Shown: piece by piece, positions 1-10,052 of the stretch
How positions within the stretch are numbered: position 1 is the stretch's first letter
Layout of the letters: each line of letters begins with the position of its first letter
NCBI GenBank assembly: GCA_007134695.1
Contig: SLKI01000008.1
Location: 186,001 to 250,000, forward strand
Length of the DNA: 64,000 bases
Reading direction: 5' to 3'
DNA from: Balneolaceae bacterium
GTDB taxonomy: Bacteria > Bacteroidota > Rhodothermia > Balneolales > Balneolaceae
Program-made: the position numbers and the translations under genes
The notes under the pieces: model-generated
Databases searched by the model: none
The model's input: only the letters and a program-made list of their open reading frames with translations
What the model was told of the DNA's origin: nothing

Positions 1-2055
1 TACCCTGGGCCCGTTAACCGACTGAACCAATTTTTCAAGGGCTCCTTTTCGAAAAAGCAAATATCGCATTACTGGATAGATTCCCGCCTGATTCCACAAA
101 TCATTCAGGTCCTCAAGCAAGCGGGTGAGCTCACCACCAGATTCCTCGAGCTCTTTCCATCTTTGAAGTCCGGAAATTGTGTTGCCGAAAAAGCCGGAAG
201 ACAAAGCGTTTTCTACTGCCGAAGATGAGGCCGGATTCCGAATCGCCGATAAAATTCGTTCCATTCTCTCAGCTTCTGTAGTCTCAAAAACACGTTTACG
301 TGTGTAGGTTACTGCTCCGACACCCGCTTTACGCAACAGAACCTTAATCTGCTCGGCATGCATATGCGACTGGACCAAAACTGCGATATCCCGGGCCTCC
401 AGGGGACGATGGTTCTTTTCGGATCGATTTCCATCGTCAATTAGATAATCACCCGATGCCGATCGGTTCAGCATTTCAACAATTTGACGAACCAATTCTG
501 AAAAAAGCTCTTCCCTGAGTTCGCCTTTGCTATGTAAATCCGCACTGTAATAGATCTTAACCGGTATCGGCGGTTCTCCTTTTACCAGGTAATTACGGTT
601 GTGAACTATCCCTCCGGGCTCCACAGTTTCGGCTGTTATCCCCGGAACCAGAAATGGAGAGCCGTGATCACGCCCGACCAGCCTGTTCACAGATTTAATC
701 AGGGAAGGACGGCTTCTGAAGTTCTCTTTTAATGTGTAAATATTCTCCTCACAGAACCGATCTCTGGCTTTCAGATAGGTGTGGATATCCGCTCCCCGAA
801 ACCGGTAGATCGACTGCTTGGGATCACCTATCAGTGTCAATAACCCTCCCCTGTTCTTTTTCAGATAGATATTTGAGAATATTTGATATTGAACAGGATC
901 GGTATCCTGAAACTCATCGACCAGTGCGGCCGGATACCGCCTGGCAAGCCGGCGGGCGAGCTTCTCACCACTTCCAACACGCTCTAGACTCTCATTCAGC
1001 CTGTTCAGCAGATCCTGGTAGGTCAATTGCATCTGCTCTCTTTGCAACCGGTTACGGATCGAACGGATCTCATCGGAGGAGTAGCTGAGAAATTGAGAAA
1101 CCGAATTCAGAGCACTGTCTGCGACTTCATCAAACTGCCGGCACAGTTCAAAGAAGCGGTCGGCTGGCAGACGAGATCCTCTCTTTTTTAAATTGTTTTT
1201 AAAATATTCCGGCAAAAAGTACTTGAGGTATTTTGACTTGAATTCGTCGGACTCTTCTGAACAGAGAAAATGCTCCATTGCTGTAATCCGCTTTTCAAGC
1301 AATTTACCGGCCATTCGGGAGACATCAGACTCTTCCAGTTCCCGAAAAATATCCTCCTTGCGCTCTTCCCAGGTGCGGCGCATCTCCTCTTTGAGTTCCA
1401 GGTATCTCTTCAACTTCAGCAGAGGATCCGGGTCGCCCGCCGGTATCAAGGTTGCATACTGTTTTTCAATTGCAGGATGGATTAGATCCACAAGTTGGTC
1501 GGGATTGTCGGCAAGAGACCTGATCTGCTCAATCAACAGCCGGCCAGATGCTGAACCACTATAACGGTCGATCAGGGCCCGCCAATAATCTTCCCCAGCC
1601 ACCTTCAGTAACAGGTCCGACTGAATCATTTCGGCTCCGGAAGGTACGCCGGTCAGCATCGATTCCTCCGTCAATACAGATTGACAAAATCCGTGAATCG
1701 TAAATATAGCGGCCTCATCGAACTCTCGGAGGGCAGTTTTTAGTATTTTCAGACTGCGGCTATCTGCTCCAAATCTCTCCACCAGTTCATTCAGCCATGG
1801 ATCGGATCCACCATCTCCCTTCTCCAATGCCTTTACCGATTTGCGCAGGCGTTCATATATACGCTCTTTGAGCTCTTTGGTTGCCAGGCGGGTAAAAGTA
1901 ACAACCAGAATCTGATCGACAGAATAATTTTTTTCGAGCAGCAAACGCAGGAATAGCCCTGTCAAAGTAAAGGTCTTTCCCGTACCGGCACTCGCCTCGA
2001 TAAAGTGATGAGTATCCAGATCACAATCAAAAAGTGAAAATCGTTTGAAACCCAT
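1..2055 (-). CDS. recB: RecB, helicase subunit of RecBCD (partial, C-terminus outside window)
   Basis: Superfamily 1 helicase subunit of the RecBCD exonuclease, which processes double-strand DNA ends for recombination. The minus frame stays open for 685 codons from the ATG at 2053-2055 to the window edge. The start is fixed by the N-terminal Walker A box EASAGTGKTFTL near residue 20. Further in are the DEFQDTD Walker B-type motif and IGDPKQSIYRFRGADIH (helicase motif III region, around positions 780-940), then a family-like 1A/2B region. The C-terminal nuclease domain is not in the window. The start overlaps the recC stop as TGATG, so the two subunits are probably translationally coupled. A pcrA/uvrD or addA identity is less likely because of the recC neighbour. 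recD would be expected to the left. Confidence 0.93.
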   Translation of the reverse strand, partial: MGFKRFSLFDCDLDTHHFIEASAGTGKTFTLTGLFLRLLLEKNYSVDQILVVTFTRLATKELKERIYERLRKSVKALEKGDGGSDPWLNELVERFGADSRSLKILKTALREFDEAAIFTIHGFCQSVLTEESMLTGVPSGAEMIQSDLLLKVAGEDYWRALIDRYSGSASGRLLIEQIRSLADNPDQLVDLIHPAIEKQYATLIPAGDPDPLLKLKRYLELKEEMRRTWEERKEDIFRELEESDVSRMAGKLLEKRITAMEHFLCSEESDEFKSKYLKYFLPEYFKNNLKKRGSRLPADRFFELCRQFDEVADSALNSVSQFLSYSSDEIRSIRNRLQREQMQLTYQDLLNRLNESLERVGSGEKLARRLARRYPAALVDEFQDTDPVQYQIFSNIYLKKNRGGLLTLIGDPKQSIYRFRGADIHTYLKARDRFCEENIYTLKENFRSRPSLIKSVNRLVGRDHGSPFLVPGITAETVEPGGIVHNRNYLVKGEPPIPVKIYYSADLHSKGELREELFSELVRQIVEMLNRSASGDYLIDDGNRSEKNHRPLEARDIAVLVQSHMHAEQIKVLLRKAGVGAVTYTRKRVFETTEAERMERILSAIRNPASSSAVENALSSGFFGNTISGLQRWKELEESGGELTRLLEDLNDLWNQAGIYPVMRYLLFRKGALEKLVQSVNGPRV

Positions 2056-5000
2056 CACTCCACCTTTTCCAGTCTGTTGATGATCGGCTTGAAGAGCTGG
2101 TTCCAGGTATCATGAAGTTGCTTCTTATCAAGAGCTGCATCTTCGCCCAACAGGAATTTCAGATATTGATCCTCGTTTTCCGGTGAACCGCCAAAAGAAC
2201 TCCCCCAGGCCTTGCTCGCTTCCCGGATCGCTTTCTTCTCATCCTCAATGTGAAACGCATATTCCCATGACGATTTCAGACATAGATTGAGCGGCTCCAT
2301 CCTGCCGCGATCATAGAGTTCACAAAGTTCAGCCAGGATCTTATCGGCATTTGGTTCATATCGAAAACGCCACCACTCGATGTCGCCATTTCGCAAGCCC
2401 GAACAGATCCAGCTCTCACACTCCTCCTGATCCATCAGGCAGCAGATCAGATGCCGCAGCCAGGAGGCAACAACTCGCTTTCCCGAAAACTTAAAAAAGT
2501 GAAGGTCCAACAGCTTTTGGCGGCTGTATGACCTGATCCTCCCTTTAATTCGACGTTTGCCAACGGTAAGATCCAGATCCCGGTAGAGCAGATCCGGATT
2601 AAACCCCTTCTCGCTCAATGTCTGAAAAGCCCTCTCCTTGAGCGATCGAAACCGATACTGAAGCTGTTCACCCGGCCAGCCTGCTGGCAAATAGTCTGAA
2701 TTGATAATGAAACGATCGATCGTATCATCCGGAATACCGAGCAACTTCCAGTGAAATGAGTGGTTCAAAAGAATGAAATCATTAAGAAAATCGATCGTAA
2801 ACTCCTCAAAATCATCTGATTTTACCTCTTTCAGGAAGATCCCAAACCGATCATTGAAAAAATAACGGACAGGATGGCTGTAAAACCGGATCAGCTCGTC
2901 AAACTCCAGGAATTCGGCATCTTCATCCGGTAGAGACAGCTTTGTGTCTACCATCAGGCCCGAAGCAGGAGAATCTTCAGCGGTATGAAGGTTTTTTTGT
3001 GCAATTTCAAAATAGATTTCGGAATAGGATTCGGGGTTTTCCGAGGTAAAATAGCGTGAAGAAAAACCGTTTAGCGATTCCTGCCTGACAAATCTCTTCT
3101 CATCGCAATTCCCGGCATCACTGATGCATTGTATCCATTCGGCCAGTACCGAGGATGGAGGGATCGGCTGGTCATCGGTCTGATTGCGGCCGGTGTAACT
3201 ACAGTAATGGATCTCATTAGCTGACAACAGCGATTCAAGGAAGAGGCTTCGATCTTCATTCTTTTTCTCTTTTTCACCTGTCCTCCGGTTCACCCCCATC
3301 AAATTGTATCCCGCTCTCCGGTCTTTTCTTGGAAACAGATCATCATTTAATCCCAGTAATGCCACCACCTTGAACGGTACCCCTCTAACAGGTACCATCG
3401 AATTAAATATAATACCGTCGGTAAAGGATGTGACGGGTTTAGAATCATGATCAAGTATACTGTTTAAAGCATTGACTATCAGTTGATAAGGGATTTCATC
3501 AACTTCTCCCATCTCCATCTCATCAGTTAATTGATCGATTCCGAGCAGAAGGGTGGCTCTCTCTCGCTCATAATTGCCTGAATCGGGAACCAGGTGATCA
3601 ACCCATCCTGTGAGAAGCTCTTTCCAGCCTGCCGGTGAATGATTTTGATCTGCTTGATCTATCGCATTGCGCAAAAAACGGATAAATGTCTGCAGACCCG
3701 CCCATACCTCCCGTTTTTCTGACGTGTCGATACAGGGATAGAGAAGAAGTTGACTGCTGATCGGAGTTTCATACTCATCTGTCAGCTGCCCCAGCCAACC
3801 CCGGCGCATAGCTCTCTCCCAGGTCTGGCTTTCCGTTGCCGGCTGACCAAACTTCTCCCTGTGTGATGCGCTCAATCCCCAAACCACATTCATCTCTTCT
3901 ACCCATGATTCGATCATGGCCAGGTCGGATTCCGAAAAGCGATATCGATCCATCAAGGGACGATGGCTGAGAAAGTCAACCGTGTCACGGGTTGAGATCC
4001 TGGATGGGAGCAGTTCGAGAAAATTTCGAAACAGCCGGATTGCCCCGCTGCCTTTGTTCCGATCCGTACCGGCTATGAAATATGGTAGGTCGGGCAATCC
4101 TTCTTCCCGGGAACCAAATACCGATTCAATAAATGGCCGGTAGCCCTCCAGGTCCGGGGTAACTACACAGATCTCCCCGGGATTGAGAGTGGATTCCCCA
4201 TCAAACAGCCGAAGTATAAACTGATAGAGCTCCTCAACCTCTCTCAACGGACTATGACAGGAACGAATAATAATGGACCCGTCCCCCGGATCAATTTTTG
4301 ACAAAGGGCGGCCTGCTGCAACAGCTTCCTGAATTCGGGACAGTGAATGATTGTCTAAACTATGATTACGAGAGAGCTGACTGACGGAGTGCTCCGAGCT
4401 CCTGTATTGTGGATCTGATTGCAAATCCGGTTTGAATGTGTTTCGATTATCTTTCGCATACTTGAGAATAAGTTGATCCATTTCGAACTGCTCCGTCCCG
4501 AACGCTTCGAGCAGCGGGTTTTGAGGCGTGTCAAGTCGATCCTCGAGCTTCAAAGTTGCACCGGCAGTGAGCCGAAACTGGTACAGTTCACTGCTTTTAC
4601 CCAGCCGGTAGAGAATATTCATGACCGGAGGAGGCAAAAGGCCGACATGAAACAGGACCAAAGGCCCCCTCAGCCCAAACCCCCCCGAATCCACACGACT
4701 CTCAAGTTCGAGCAACAGTTCACCTCTGTGTAAAGGCGCACCTTCTTTGCCTGAAATCTGGATATTGCCGCTTGTCACATACCTCCAGAGACCGGGCTGC
4801 CAGCCTGCTTCTTCCGGAGTCTCTCTCCGCTCCTCCCACCTATTCAGCATTTCGGGCCGGTAAATCTGATACTGCTCGAATACATCTGCAATCTCCTTCG
4901 ATATAGACCAGATAAATTGCCGATCCGAACTTTCACGGTCTCTCTTTTTCAAATCATTCAATTCCGGGACTTTTTTCCAGATATCCGACCCCGTCAGAAT

Positions 5001-5291
5001 TCGGAAGAGCGTCCACGACATAGGCCCCGGGTCGAACGGTAGTGTTTCGGGCAATTCCGGCCTGTATTTCCGTATAGAGTTCCAGATCCATTCTGCCGGG
5101 AGCCAAAATTGATAATTACCGGCGATACCTCTCCGGCGTGCGATCTCAAGGGAAAGCCAACGTGCCGTATCCCGATTCGGAATGATCAAATCCAGCGGTT
5201 GCAGAGGATTCTTCGGGTGTAGTCTATCCAGCCGGTTGCAAAGTTCGTCGGCGAGCAATCTCAAATTGGATCGATCAATCAGTCTAACCAC
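2055..5291 (-). CDS. recC: RecC, Chi-scanning subunit of RecBCD
   Basis: RecC-type subunit (1078 aa, close to the usual 1,050-1,150) that splits the duplex with RecB and recognises Chi. It begins in typical RecC style with LLADELCNRLDRLHPKNPLQP, slightly varied, then NRDTARWLSLEIARR. It carries the degenerate helicase-like segments expected of RecC, such as GEICVVTPDLEGYRPFIESV around residue 365 and a region with GLNDDLFPRKDRR near residue 645. No intact Walker A is seen, as in known RecC. The start codon is GTG at 5289-5291. The stop overlaps the recB start by one base. It heads the recC-recB operon after a 328-bp gap without genes. Confidence 0.92.
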   Translation of the reverse strand: MVRLIDRSNLRLLADELCNRLDRLHPKNPLQPLDLIIPNRDTARWLSLEIARRRGIAGNYQFWLPAEWIWNSIRKYRPELPETLPFDPGPMSWTLFRILTGSDIWKKVPELNDLKKRDRESSDRQFIWSISKEIADVFEQYQIYRPEMLNRWEERRETPEEAGWQPGLWRYVTSGNIQISGKEGAPLHRGELLLELESRVDSGGFGLRGPLVLFHVGLLPPPVMNILYRLGKSSELYQFRLTAGATLKLEDRLDTPQNPLLEAFGTEQFEMDQLILKYAKDNRNTFKPDLQSDPQYRSSEHSVSQLSRNHSLDNHSLSRIQEAVAAGRPLSKIDPGDGSIIIRSCHSPLREVEELYQFILRLFDGESTLNPGEICVVTPDLEGYRPFIESVFGSREEGLPDLPYFIAGTDRNKGSGAIRLFRNFLELLPSRISTRDTVDFLSHRPLMDRYRFSESDLAMIESWVEEMNVVWGLSASHREKFGQPATESQTWERAMRRGWLGQLTDEYETPISSQLLLYPCIDTSEKREVWAGLQTFIRFLRNAIDQADQNHSPAGWKELLTGWVDHLVPDSGNYERERATLLLGIDQLTDEMEMGEVDEIPYQLIVNALNSILDHDSKPVTSFTDGIIFNSMVPVRGVPFKVVALLGLNDDLFPRKDRRAGYNLMGVNRRTGEKEKKNEDRSLFLESLLSANEIHYCSYTGRNQTDDQPIPPSSVLAEWIQCISDAGNCDEKRFVRQESLNGFSSRYFTSENPESYSEIYFEIAQKNLHTAEDSPASGLMVDTKLSLPDEDAEFLEFDELIRFYSHPVRYFFNDRFGIFLKEVKSDDFEEFTIDFLNDFILLNHSFHWKLLGIPDDTIDRFIINSDYLPAGWPGEQLQYRFRSLKERAFQTLSEKGFNPDLLYRDLDLTVGKRRIKGRIRSYSRQKLLDLHFFKFSGKRVVASWLRHLICCLMDQEECESWICSGLRNGDIEWWRFRYEPNADKILAELCELYDRGRMEPLNLCLKSSWEYAFHIEDEKKAIREASKAWGSSFGGSPENEDQYLKFLLGEDAALDKKQLHDTWNQLFKPIINRLEKVE

Positions 5292-5619
5292 GTACTCTGT
5301 AGATATAATGGAAATCAGTTAACAAGAGGTTCCCGAATGTTATAAACTCCCTTCAGAACCGGCAGATGTGGGTTTAAATCATGACACGGCAGGTTCAAGT
5401 TTGTATCATAAAGAACGATTTTTCTTTGGCTCCTCAAAATGGGAATGATGCTTCGAAACAGATTTTAAATAATGCAAACAATCCGAATTCCACTAACTTT
5501 TTATGCTAGCTGATGATACCGGGTAGGATTTAAATGAATAGTTTGTATTTTATGAAATTAGACGATAAAAAATTGAAGAATTTACAAGAGGATCCGATAA
5601 ATTCAGTGAGGTAACCGGG
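5292..5619. other. Divergent intergenic region recC / thioesterase
   Basis: About 330 bp with no convincing ORF or RNA gene, distinctly AT-richer than the flanking genes, lying between divergently transcribed recC and the thioesterase gene. It should hold both promoters. I could not pick a Bacteroidota-type promoter (TTTG, then TAnnTTTG) with confidence. The AT-rich stretch around 5530-5600 is the likeliest leader of the plus-strand operon. Confidence 0.5.
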
Positions 5620-6030
5620 ATGCCAGAGAATTTTCAGAAGATGCGATTTTTCAGCCGAAAAATCGTGAAGCCGCAAGATATGAATGCCCACGGGACTCTG
5701 TTTGGCGGTTCAGTGTTGGCCTGGGTCGATGAGGAAGCCGCCATCTATGTGAGCTGTCAGCTTGGGAAAGGAAATATTGTCACCAAGTTCATGTCGGAAA
5801 TCGATTTTGTCAGTTCCGCTACACTTGGTGATGTGATCGAAATCGGGATGGAAACCGTCAACTTTGGGAAAAGCTCCATTACGGTTCGATGTGAAGTTCG
5901 AAACAAGTTTAACAGACAGGTGATCATCCGGATCGACAAGATTGTCTTTGTTAACCTTGATGAGAACAACAAGCCGACTCCGCACGGCATCACCGAGCCG
6001 GTGAGTGACTTTGACGAACCTTATAAATAG
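5620..6030 (+). CDS. Acyl-CoA thioesterase, YciA/BACH hotdog family
   Basis: Single hotdog-fold acyl-CoA thioesterase (136 aa) hydrolysing acyl-CoA to free acid and CoA in the cytoplasm. The family signature NAHGTLFGGSVLAWVDEEAA lies at about residues 25-45, with the helix following GG and an acidic residue in the expected active-site place. Residues 50-75 hold the TKFMSEIDFVSS strand typical of YciA-like enzymes, and the C-terminal strands include SITVRCEVRNK. The length fits the family. It is first in a three-gene run with the HPt-like gene (3 bp gap) and galE. The chain-length preference cannot be read from the sequence. Generic hotdog thioesterase is the fallback call. Confidence 0.85.
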   Translation: MPENFQKMRFFSRKIVKPQDMNAHGTLFGGSVLAWVDEEAAIYVSCQLGKGNIVTKFMSEIDFVSSATLGDVIEIGMETVNFGKSSITVRCEVRNKFNRQVIIRIDKIVFVNLDENNKPTPHGITEPVSDFDEPYK

Positions 6031-6033
6031 ATC

Positions 6034-6411
6034 ATGGGAAAAGGAAATGAAAAACTGATCGACCCGAATCTTGTCGGTTCGCTGCTTTACGACGACGATA
6101 ATTACATTGTCGAATTTGCAGAAGCTTCGGTCGATTCTTTCAGCACGTTTAAATCGCAATTTGCAGACTCACTTCTGCAACGTGATATGATCAATCTTCG
6201 AAAAGCGGGCCACAAGATTAAACCTGTTGCACAGATTCTTCAGGTGGATGTGATTATCGAAAAGTATGAGCAGAGCAAGCAGCTTCTCGAAGAGAATACC
6301 CCGTCCGGTGAACTGGAAGAGTTGGCAGAGGAGGTCAGTACACTCTGCAACAGAATCATCGATGAATTTGAATCAATGATCCGACACCATAAAATCCAGA
6401 ACGGCGAATGA
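6034..6411 (+). CDS. Small HPt-like (histidine phosphotransfer) protein
   Basis: 125-aa, probably all-helical soluble protein. Residues 50-68 ([18 protein letters not shown]) resemble the histidine phosphotransfer helix of HPt domains, with His60 where the phospho-accepting histidine (xxAHxLK) sits and a following basic residue. The N-terminal stretch [25 protein letters not shown] fits the first HPt helix. If real, it would relay phosphate between a hybrid kinase and a response regulator. No kinase is adjacent. The nearest candidate partner in the window is the receiver protein at 10053-10859. The stop overlaps the galE start as ATGA, implying co-translation. The Gly after LK in canonical HPt is replaced by Pro, so loss of phosphotransfer is possible. 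Confidence 0.55.
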   Translation: MGKGNEKLIDPNLVGSLLYDDDNYIVEFAEASVDSFSTFKSQFADSLLQRDMINLRKAGHKIKPVAQILQVDVIIEKYEQSKQLLEENTPSGELEELAEEVSTLCNRIIDEFESMIRHHKIQNGE

Positions 6412-7421
6412 GCATCCTTGTCACTGGAGGAACGGGTTACATCGGCAGTCATACCGTTCTTGAACTACTCAATGCAGGCTATTCAACAGTTGTCATCGAC
6501 AACCTCATAAACAGTAAAAAAGAGTCTCTGAGGCGGGTCGAACAGCTATCCGGCAGATCCTCCCCATTCGAAAAAGTCGACCTTCTCGACAAAAAAGCAC
6601 TCTTTAAGCTTTTCAAGACCCGGCAGATCGACGGTGTGATCCACTTTGCCGGCCTGAAAGCGGTGGGAGAATCGGTGGAAAAGCCTTTGTACTATTATAA
6701 AAACAATGTAGAAGGTACTCTGAATTTACTGGATGCGATGCAAGATAGCGGGGTTAAAACCTTGGTATTCAGCTCATCCTGCACGGTATACGGAGATCCG
6801 GAGACTGTACCGATCCGGGAGGATTTTCCGCTTTCTGCAGCCAATCCCTACGGGCAGACCAAATTGACGATCGAACATATTCTGAAGGATCTCTACCGGG
6901 CGGACAACACCTGGAAGATCTCTCTGCTTCGATACTTTAACCCGGCCGGTGCAGATGAAAGCGGTGAGATTGGTGAAGACCCCGAAGGGGTACCCAACAA
7001 TCTGATGCCCTATGTGGCACAGGTAGCTACAGGAAAACGTGAACGGCTTCAGGTTTTCGGTACCGACTATCCGACTCGCGACGGAACCGGCGTCCGTGAC
7101 TACATCCATGTTACCGATCTCGCACTTGGCCACATCAAAGCCCTGGAGAAGCTGGAACGAGATCCCGGCCTTGATATCTACAATCTGGGCACCGGAATCG
7201 GATACTCGGTACTCGAAGTAGTACGAGCATTCGAAGAGGCTTCCGGCCGGAACATCCCATACGAAATCACCTCTCGCCGGCCCGGTGATGTGGCAGAAAC
7301 CTATGCCGATCCGGATAAAGCCAACAGAGAGTTACAGTGGAGTACAAAAAGAGGACTGAAAAAGATGTGTGAAGATACCTGGAGATGGCAGTCGAAATAT
7401 CCGGAAGGATATACCACCTGA
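6408..7421 (+). CDS. galE: UDP-glucose 4-epimerase
   Basis: Cytoplasmic short-chain dehydrogenase/reductase of the extended type (337 aa), interconverting UDP-glucose and UDP-galactose with bound NAD. The NAD-binding Rossmann motif TGGTGYIGS lies at residues 6-14. The catalytic pair is Tyr148/Lys152 in NPYGQTK, with the serine cluster [11 protein letters not shown] at 121-131. C-terminal GalE hallmarks include [18 protein letters not shown]. The length equals typical GalE. The ATG lies inside the TGA of the upstream HPt-like gene (4-bp overlap). It probably supplies precursors for surface glycans, and glycosyltransferase genes occur elsewhere in the window. Confidence 0.95.
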   Translation: MSILVTGGTGYIGSHTVLELLNAGYSTVVIDNLINSKKESLRRVEQLSGRSSPFEKVDLLDKKALFKLFKTRQIDGVIHFAGLKAVGESVEKPLYYYKNNVEGTLNLLDAMQDSGVKTLVFSSSCTVYGDPETVPIREDFPLSAANPYGQTKLTIEHILKDLYRADNTWKISLLRYFNPAGADESGEIGEDPEGVPNNLMPYVAQVATGKRERLQVFGTDYPTRDGTGVRDYIHVTDLALGHIKALEKLERDPGLDIYNLGTGIGYSVLEVVRAFEEASGRNIPYEITSRRPGDVAETYADPDKANRELQWSTKRGLKKMCEDTWRWQSKYPEGYTT

Positions 7422-7508
7422 ATCAGAGGCCAAAGCAGGTTCCGCAAATCTGAAACAGATCTTCGGTGGTCATGCGGGCAGGCGGATCTTCTGCTCCCGA
7501 ATAAATCC

Positions 7509-8591
7509 CTAAAGGATGGTAAAACTCTGATCCGGGACGAGTGCAAGTACCGATTCGGTCATCAGTTCGATCAACTGTGCTACGTCATTCAGGTTAGCCA
7601 CTTCTGCCGGTGAATGCATGTAGCGCAGCGGCAGTGAAACCAGTGCGGAGGGAATCCCCGTCCGCTGATAAAAAATGCTGTCGGTATCCGTCCCGGTCCG
7701 TACGCTCGTCGCCTCATGCTGAAGCTCTATTTTTTTTGCTTTTGCTACAGTTTCGATATGTCGAACTACCTCGGGATGGTTGGCTCCTCCATGTTGAACG
7801 GTCGGACCATTACCAAGCTTGACCTGGCCGTGCTCTCTTTGGTCTATCCCCGGAGTGTCGGTAGCATGAGTCACATCGGTAACAAATGCAGCATCAGGCA
7901 TATGGCGGTAACTCATCATTCTGGCTCCAAATCCGCCAACCTCTTCCTGTATCGAGTTGAGAGCTATCACATTGACTTTCAAATTGCTGCGTTTTTCAGA
8001 CAACTTTCTGATAACCTGTGAGATTACAAATCCCCCAATCCGGTTGTCCAGTGCTCTCGCAGTGACCACCTCTTTATTGATGTAATCAAGCTCTTCTGCA
8101 TAGGTAACGGGATCTCCGATCTGAACCAGCTTCAAAGCCTCCTCTCTGCTGTCGGCCCCGATATCCACATAAATATCTTTCCAGGCAGGCTCTTTACCTC
8201 CACCGTTCTTCTTCTCCTGCAGGTGAATCGCCGTATGCCCGGTAACTCCGGTTACCCTTCCCTCTCTTGTATGGATCAGAACTTTTCTGGCGCGGGCGAT
8301 CGTCGAATCACTCCCTCCAAGTTTGTTCAGATAGACAAACCCTTCTTCGGTAATGTGCTGAACAACCATACCGATCTCATCACAATGTGCTTCGAGCATC
8401 ACGGTCATGACATCGGTATTGGTTTCGAGCCTGGCAATGGCCGAACCGTAAGCATCGGTTTCAATGGTGTCGGCATAACTTTCCAAATAGCCGGTCCACA
8501 CTTTCTGCCCTTCCGATTCATAACCGGCCGGACTCGGAGTGGAAAGCAGCCGATTCAAAAAATCACCTGTTTTCTTGTCGAAATAATTCAT
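7509..8591 (-). CDS. M42 family metallo-aminopeptidase
   Basis: 360-aa co-catalytic zinc aminopeptidase of the M42 (TET/FrvX/glutamyl aminopeptidase) family. The metal and catalytic motifs appear in the expected order: EAHCDEIG (His69, Asp71), the ARALDNRIGG segment, QEEVGGFGA with the catalytic and metal Glu pair, DVTHATDTPG with the metal Asp, and MHSPAEV with the last metal His. The GGxNHP segment near residue 265 also fits. It likely degrades peptides in the cytoplasm as a large oligomer. It is monocistronic, convergent with galE and divergent from the HD gene. The exact specificity and name (ysdC, frvX, pepA) cannot be decided. Confidence 0.9.
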   Translation of the reverse strand: MNYFDKKTGDFLNRLLSTPSPAGYESEGQKVWTGYLESYADTIETDAYGSAIARLETNTDVMTVMLEAHCDEIGMVVQHITEEGFVYLNKLGGSDSTIARARKVLIHTREGRVTGVTGHTAIHLQEKKNGGGKEPAWKDIYVDIGADSREEALKLVQIGDPVTYAEELDYINKEVVTARALDNRIGGFVISQVIRKLSEKRSNLKVNVIALNSIQEEVGGFGARMMSYRHMPDAAFVTDVTHATDTPGIDQREHGQVKLGNGPTVQHGGANHPEVVRHIETVAKAKKIELQHEATSVRTGTDTDSIFYQRTGIPSALVSLPLRYMHSPAEVANLNDVAQLIELMTESVLALVPDQSFTIL

Positions 8592-8729
8592 CTTCCTGAA
8601 TTTGAAATAGATTGAAAACTCGGCGTAAATATAACCAACTCATCACTTTTATTTCACAGCCAAACCCCCCATCTTTGAACGCAGCTTCCAACCCGTTTTA
8701 TTTACGGCTGATACCGGTTGTCAATTTTT

Positions 8730-9992
8730 ATGGATAAAAGTACACAGTACAAGATTTTCAACGATCCGATTCACGGGTTTATCACCGTTCCCAAGGGGAT
8801 TATACTCAAGCTTATCGACCACCCTTATCTCCAGCGCCTTCGACGGATCCGGCAATTGGGGCTTGGTTACCTGGTATTTCCCGCTGCTGAACACTCACGG
8901 TTTTCACACGCTATCGGTGCACTTGAACTCGGGCAACGGGTCCTGAACAATCTCAGAGAAAAAGATACGACGATCAGTGATGCAGAGTTTGAAGGCACTC
9001 TGATAGCAGTTCTTCTGCACGATATCGGCCACGGCCCTCTATCTCATACTCTCGAACACTCTCTGATCGATCATTTCAATCACGAGATGATGAGCCTTGC
9101 CATCATGCAGGAGCTTAATCGCCAGTTTGATGGAGCACTAGATGAAGCGATCCAGATCTTTACCGATCAGCACCCGAAACGATTCCTTCATCAATTGATC
9201 TCTTCACAACTTGACATCGACCGGCTCGACTATCTGAAACGTGACAGTTTTTTTACAGGTGTTTCAGAAGGTGCTGTCGGAGTAAACAGAATTTTGAAAA
9301 CCCTGCGAGTACATCGCGGCAATGTGGTTATTGAAAAGAAAGGAATCTACGCCGTCGAGAACTACATCCTCTCTCGCAGGCTGATGTATATGCAGGTCTA
9401 TCTTCATAAAACCGTGATATCGGCTGACGTACTTTTGAAAATGATTTTTCGGCGCGTCCGGCAGTTACTCGATGAGGGGGAAAAGATCGAGATGCCCTCG
9501 ATCGCACTCGGATACTTTCTCGATAATCGACCGTCGGCCAGGAAGAAGATCACCCGAAAGATGCTCGAAATGTATACGCTTCTGGACGACCACGATATCT
9601 TTCTCAGCATCAAATACTGGATGCATTCGGACGATCCGATCCTTTCCGACCTTTGCCGAAGATTTCTTAACCGCTCTTTGTTCAAAACCAGCTATCTTCA
9701 GAAAAAACCGGGCAAAAAAGTACTTGAAGATGTTCGTTCACAAACAAAAAAGGCCCTAGAGGCAGCCAACCTTCCTAACGACGATATAGCTCTCTCCTAT
9801 TACCTGAATACCGGGCGCAGTTTTAGCGAAGCTTATCGATATGAAAATAAAGGGATCTGGATACTGGATGAGAAGAACCGGGTAATCGAATTTTCCAAAG
9901 CGGCCGAGACGAGGAATATAATCGCATTGACAAAACCTGTTGTCAAGCCATATATCGTTCACCTGAAGGAGGTTGAGGTAGAACCGATGTAA
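8730..9992 (+). CDS. HD-domain phosphohydrolase (dGTPase-like)
   Basis: 420-aa HD superfamily metal-dependent phosphohydrolase of the YwfO/SAMHD1-like branch. The N-terminus carries DPIHGFITVPKG and QRLRRIRQLGLGYLVFPAAE, then HSRFSH, and the HD motif LLHDIGHGPLSH near residue 105. A second catalytic region, SSQLDIDRLDYLKRDSFFTG, is at about 160-180. Together these are the hallmark of this branch. The likely activity is dNTP triphosphohydrolysis or a related nucleotide cleavage. I chose the ATG at 8730 (MDKSTQYKIFND) over the in-frame TTG at 8718. The gene is monocistronic and followed by a GC-rich hairpin. Confidence 0.88.
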   Translation: MDKSTQYKIFNDPIHGFITVPKGIILKLIDHPYLQRLRRIRQLGLGYLVFPAAEHSRFSHAIGALELGQRVLNNLREKDTTISDAEFEGTLIAVLLHDIGHGPLSHTLEHSLIDHFNHEMMSLAIMQELNRQFDGALDEAIQIFTDQHPKRFLHQLISSQLDIDRLDYLKRDSFFTGVSEGAVGVNRILKTLRVHRGNVVIEKKGIYAVENYILSRRLMYMQVYLHKTVISADVLLKMIFRRVRQLLDEGEKIEMPSIALGYFLDNRPSARKKITRKMLEMYTLLDDHDIFLSIKYWMHSDDPILSDLCRRFLNRSLFKTSYLQKKPGKKVLEDVRSQTKKALEAANLPNDDIALSYYLNTGRSFSEAYRYENKGIWILDEKNRVIEFSKAAETRNIIALTKPVVKPYIVHLKEVEVEPM

Positions 9993-10026
9993 TGTTTTGT
10001 TTTTATAAACAGCCCGGATTACAACA

Positions 10027-10052
10027 GCCGGGATTTACCCGGCTTGTACTTT
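10027..10052 (+). terminator. Rho-independent terminator after the HD gene
   Basis: A perfect 6-bp GC stem (GCCGGG at 10027-10032, loop ATTTA, CCCGGC at 10038-10043) is followed by a T-rich tract (TTGTACTTTT). It sits 35 bp after the HD-gene stop and just past the stop of the convergent HisKA-receiver gene. A second, partly alternative stem (CCCGG about 10015 with the CCGGG at 10028) could serve the opposite strand. Confidence 0.55.
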
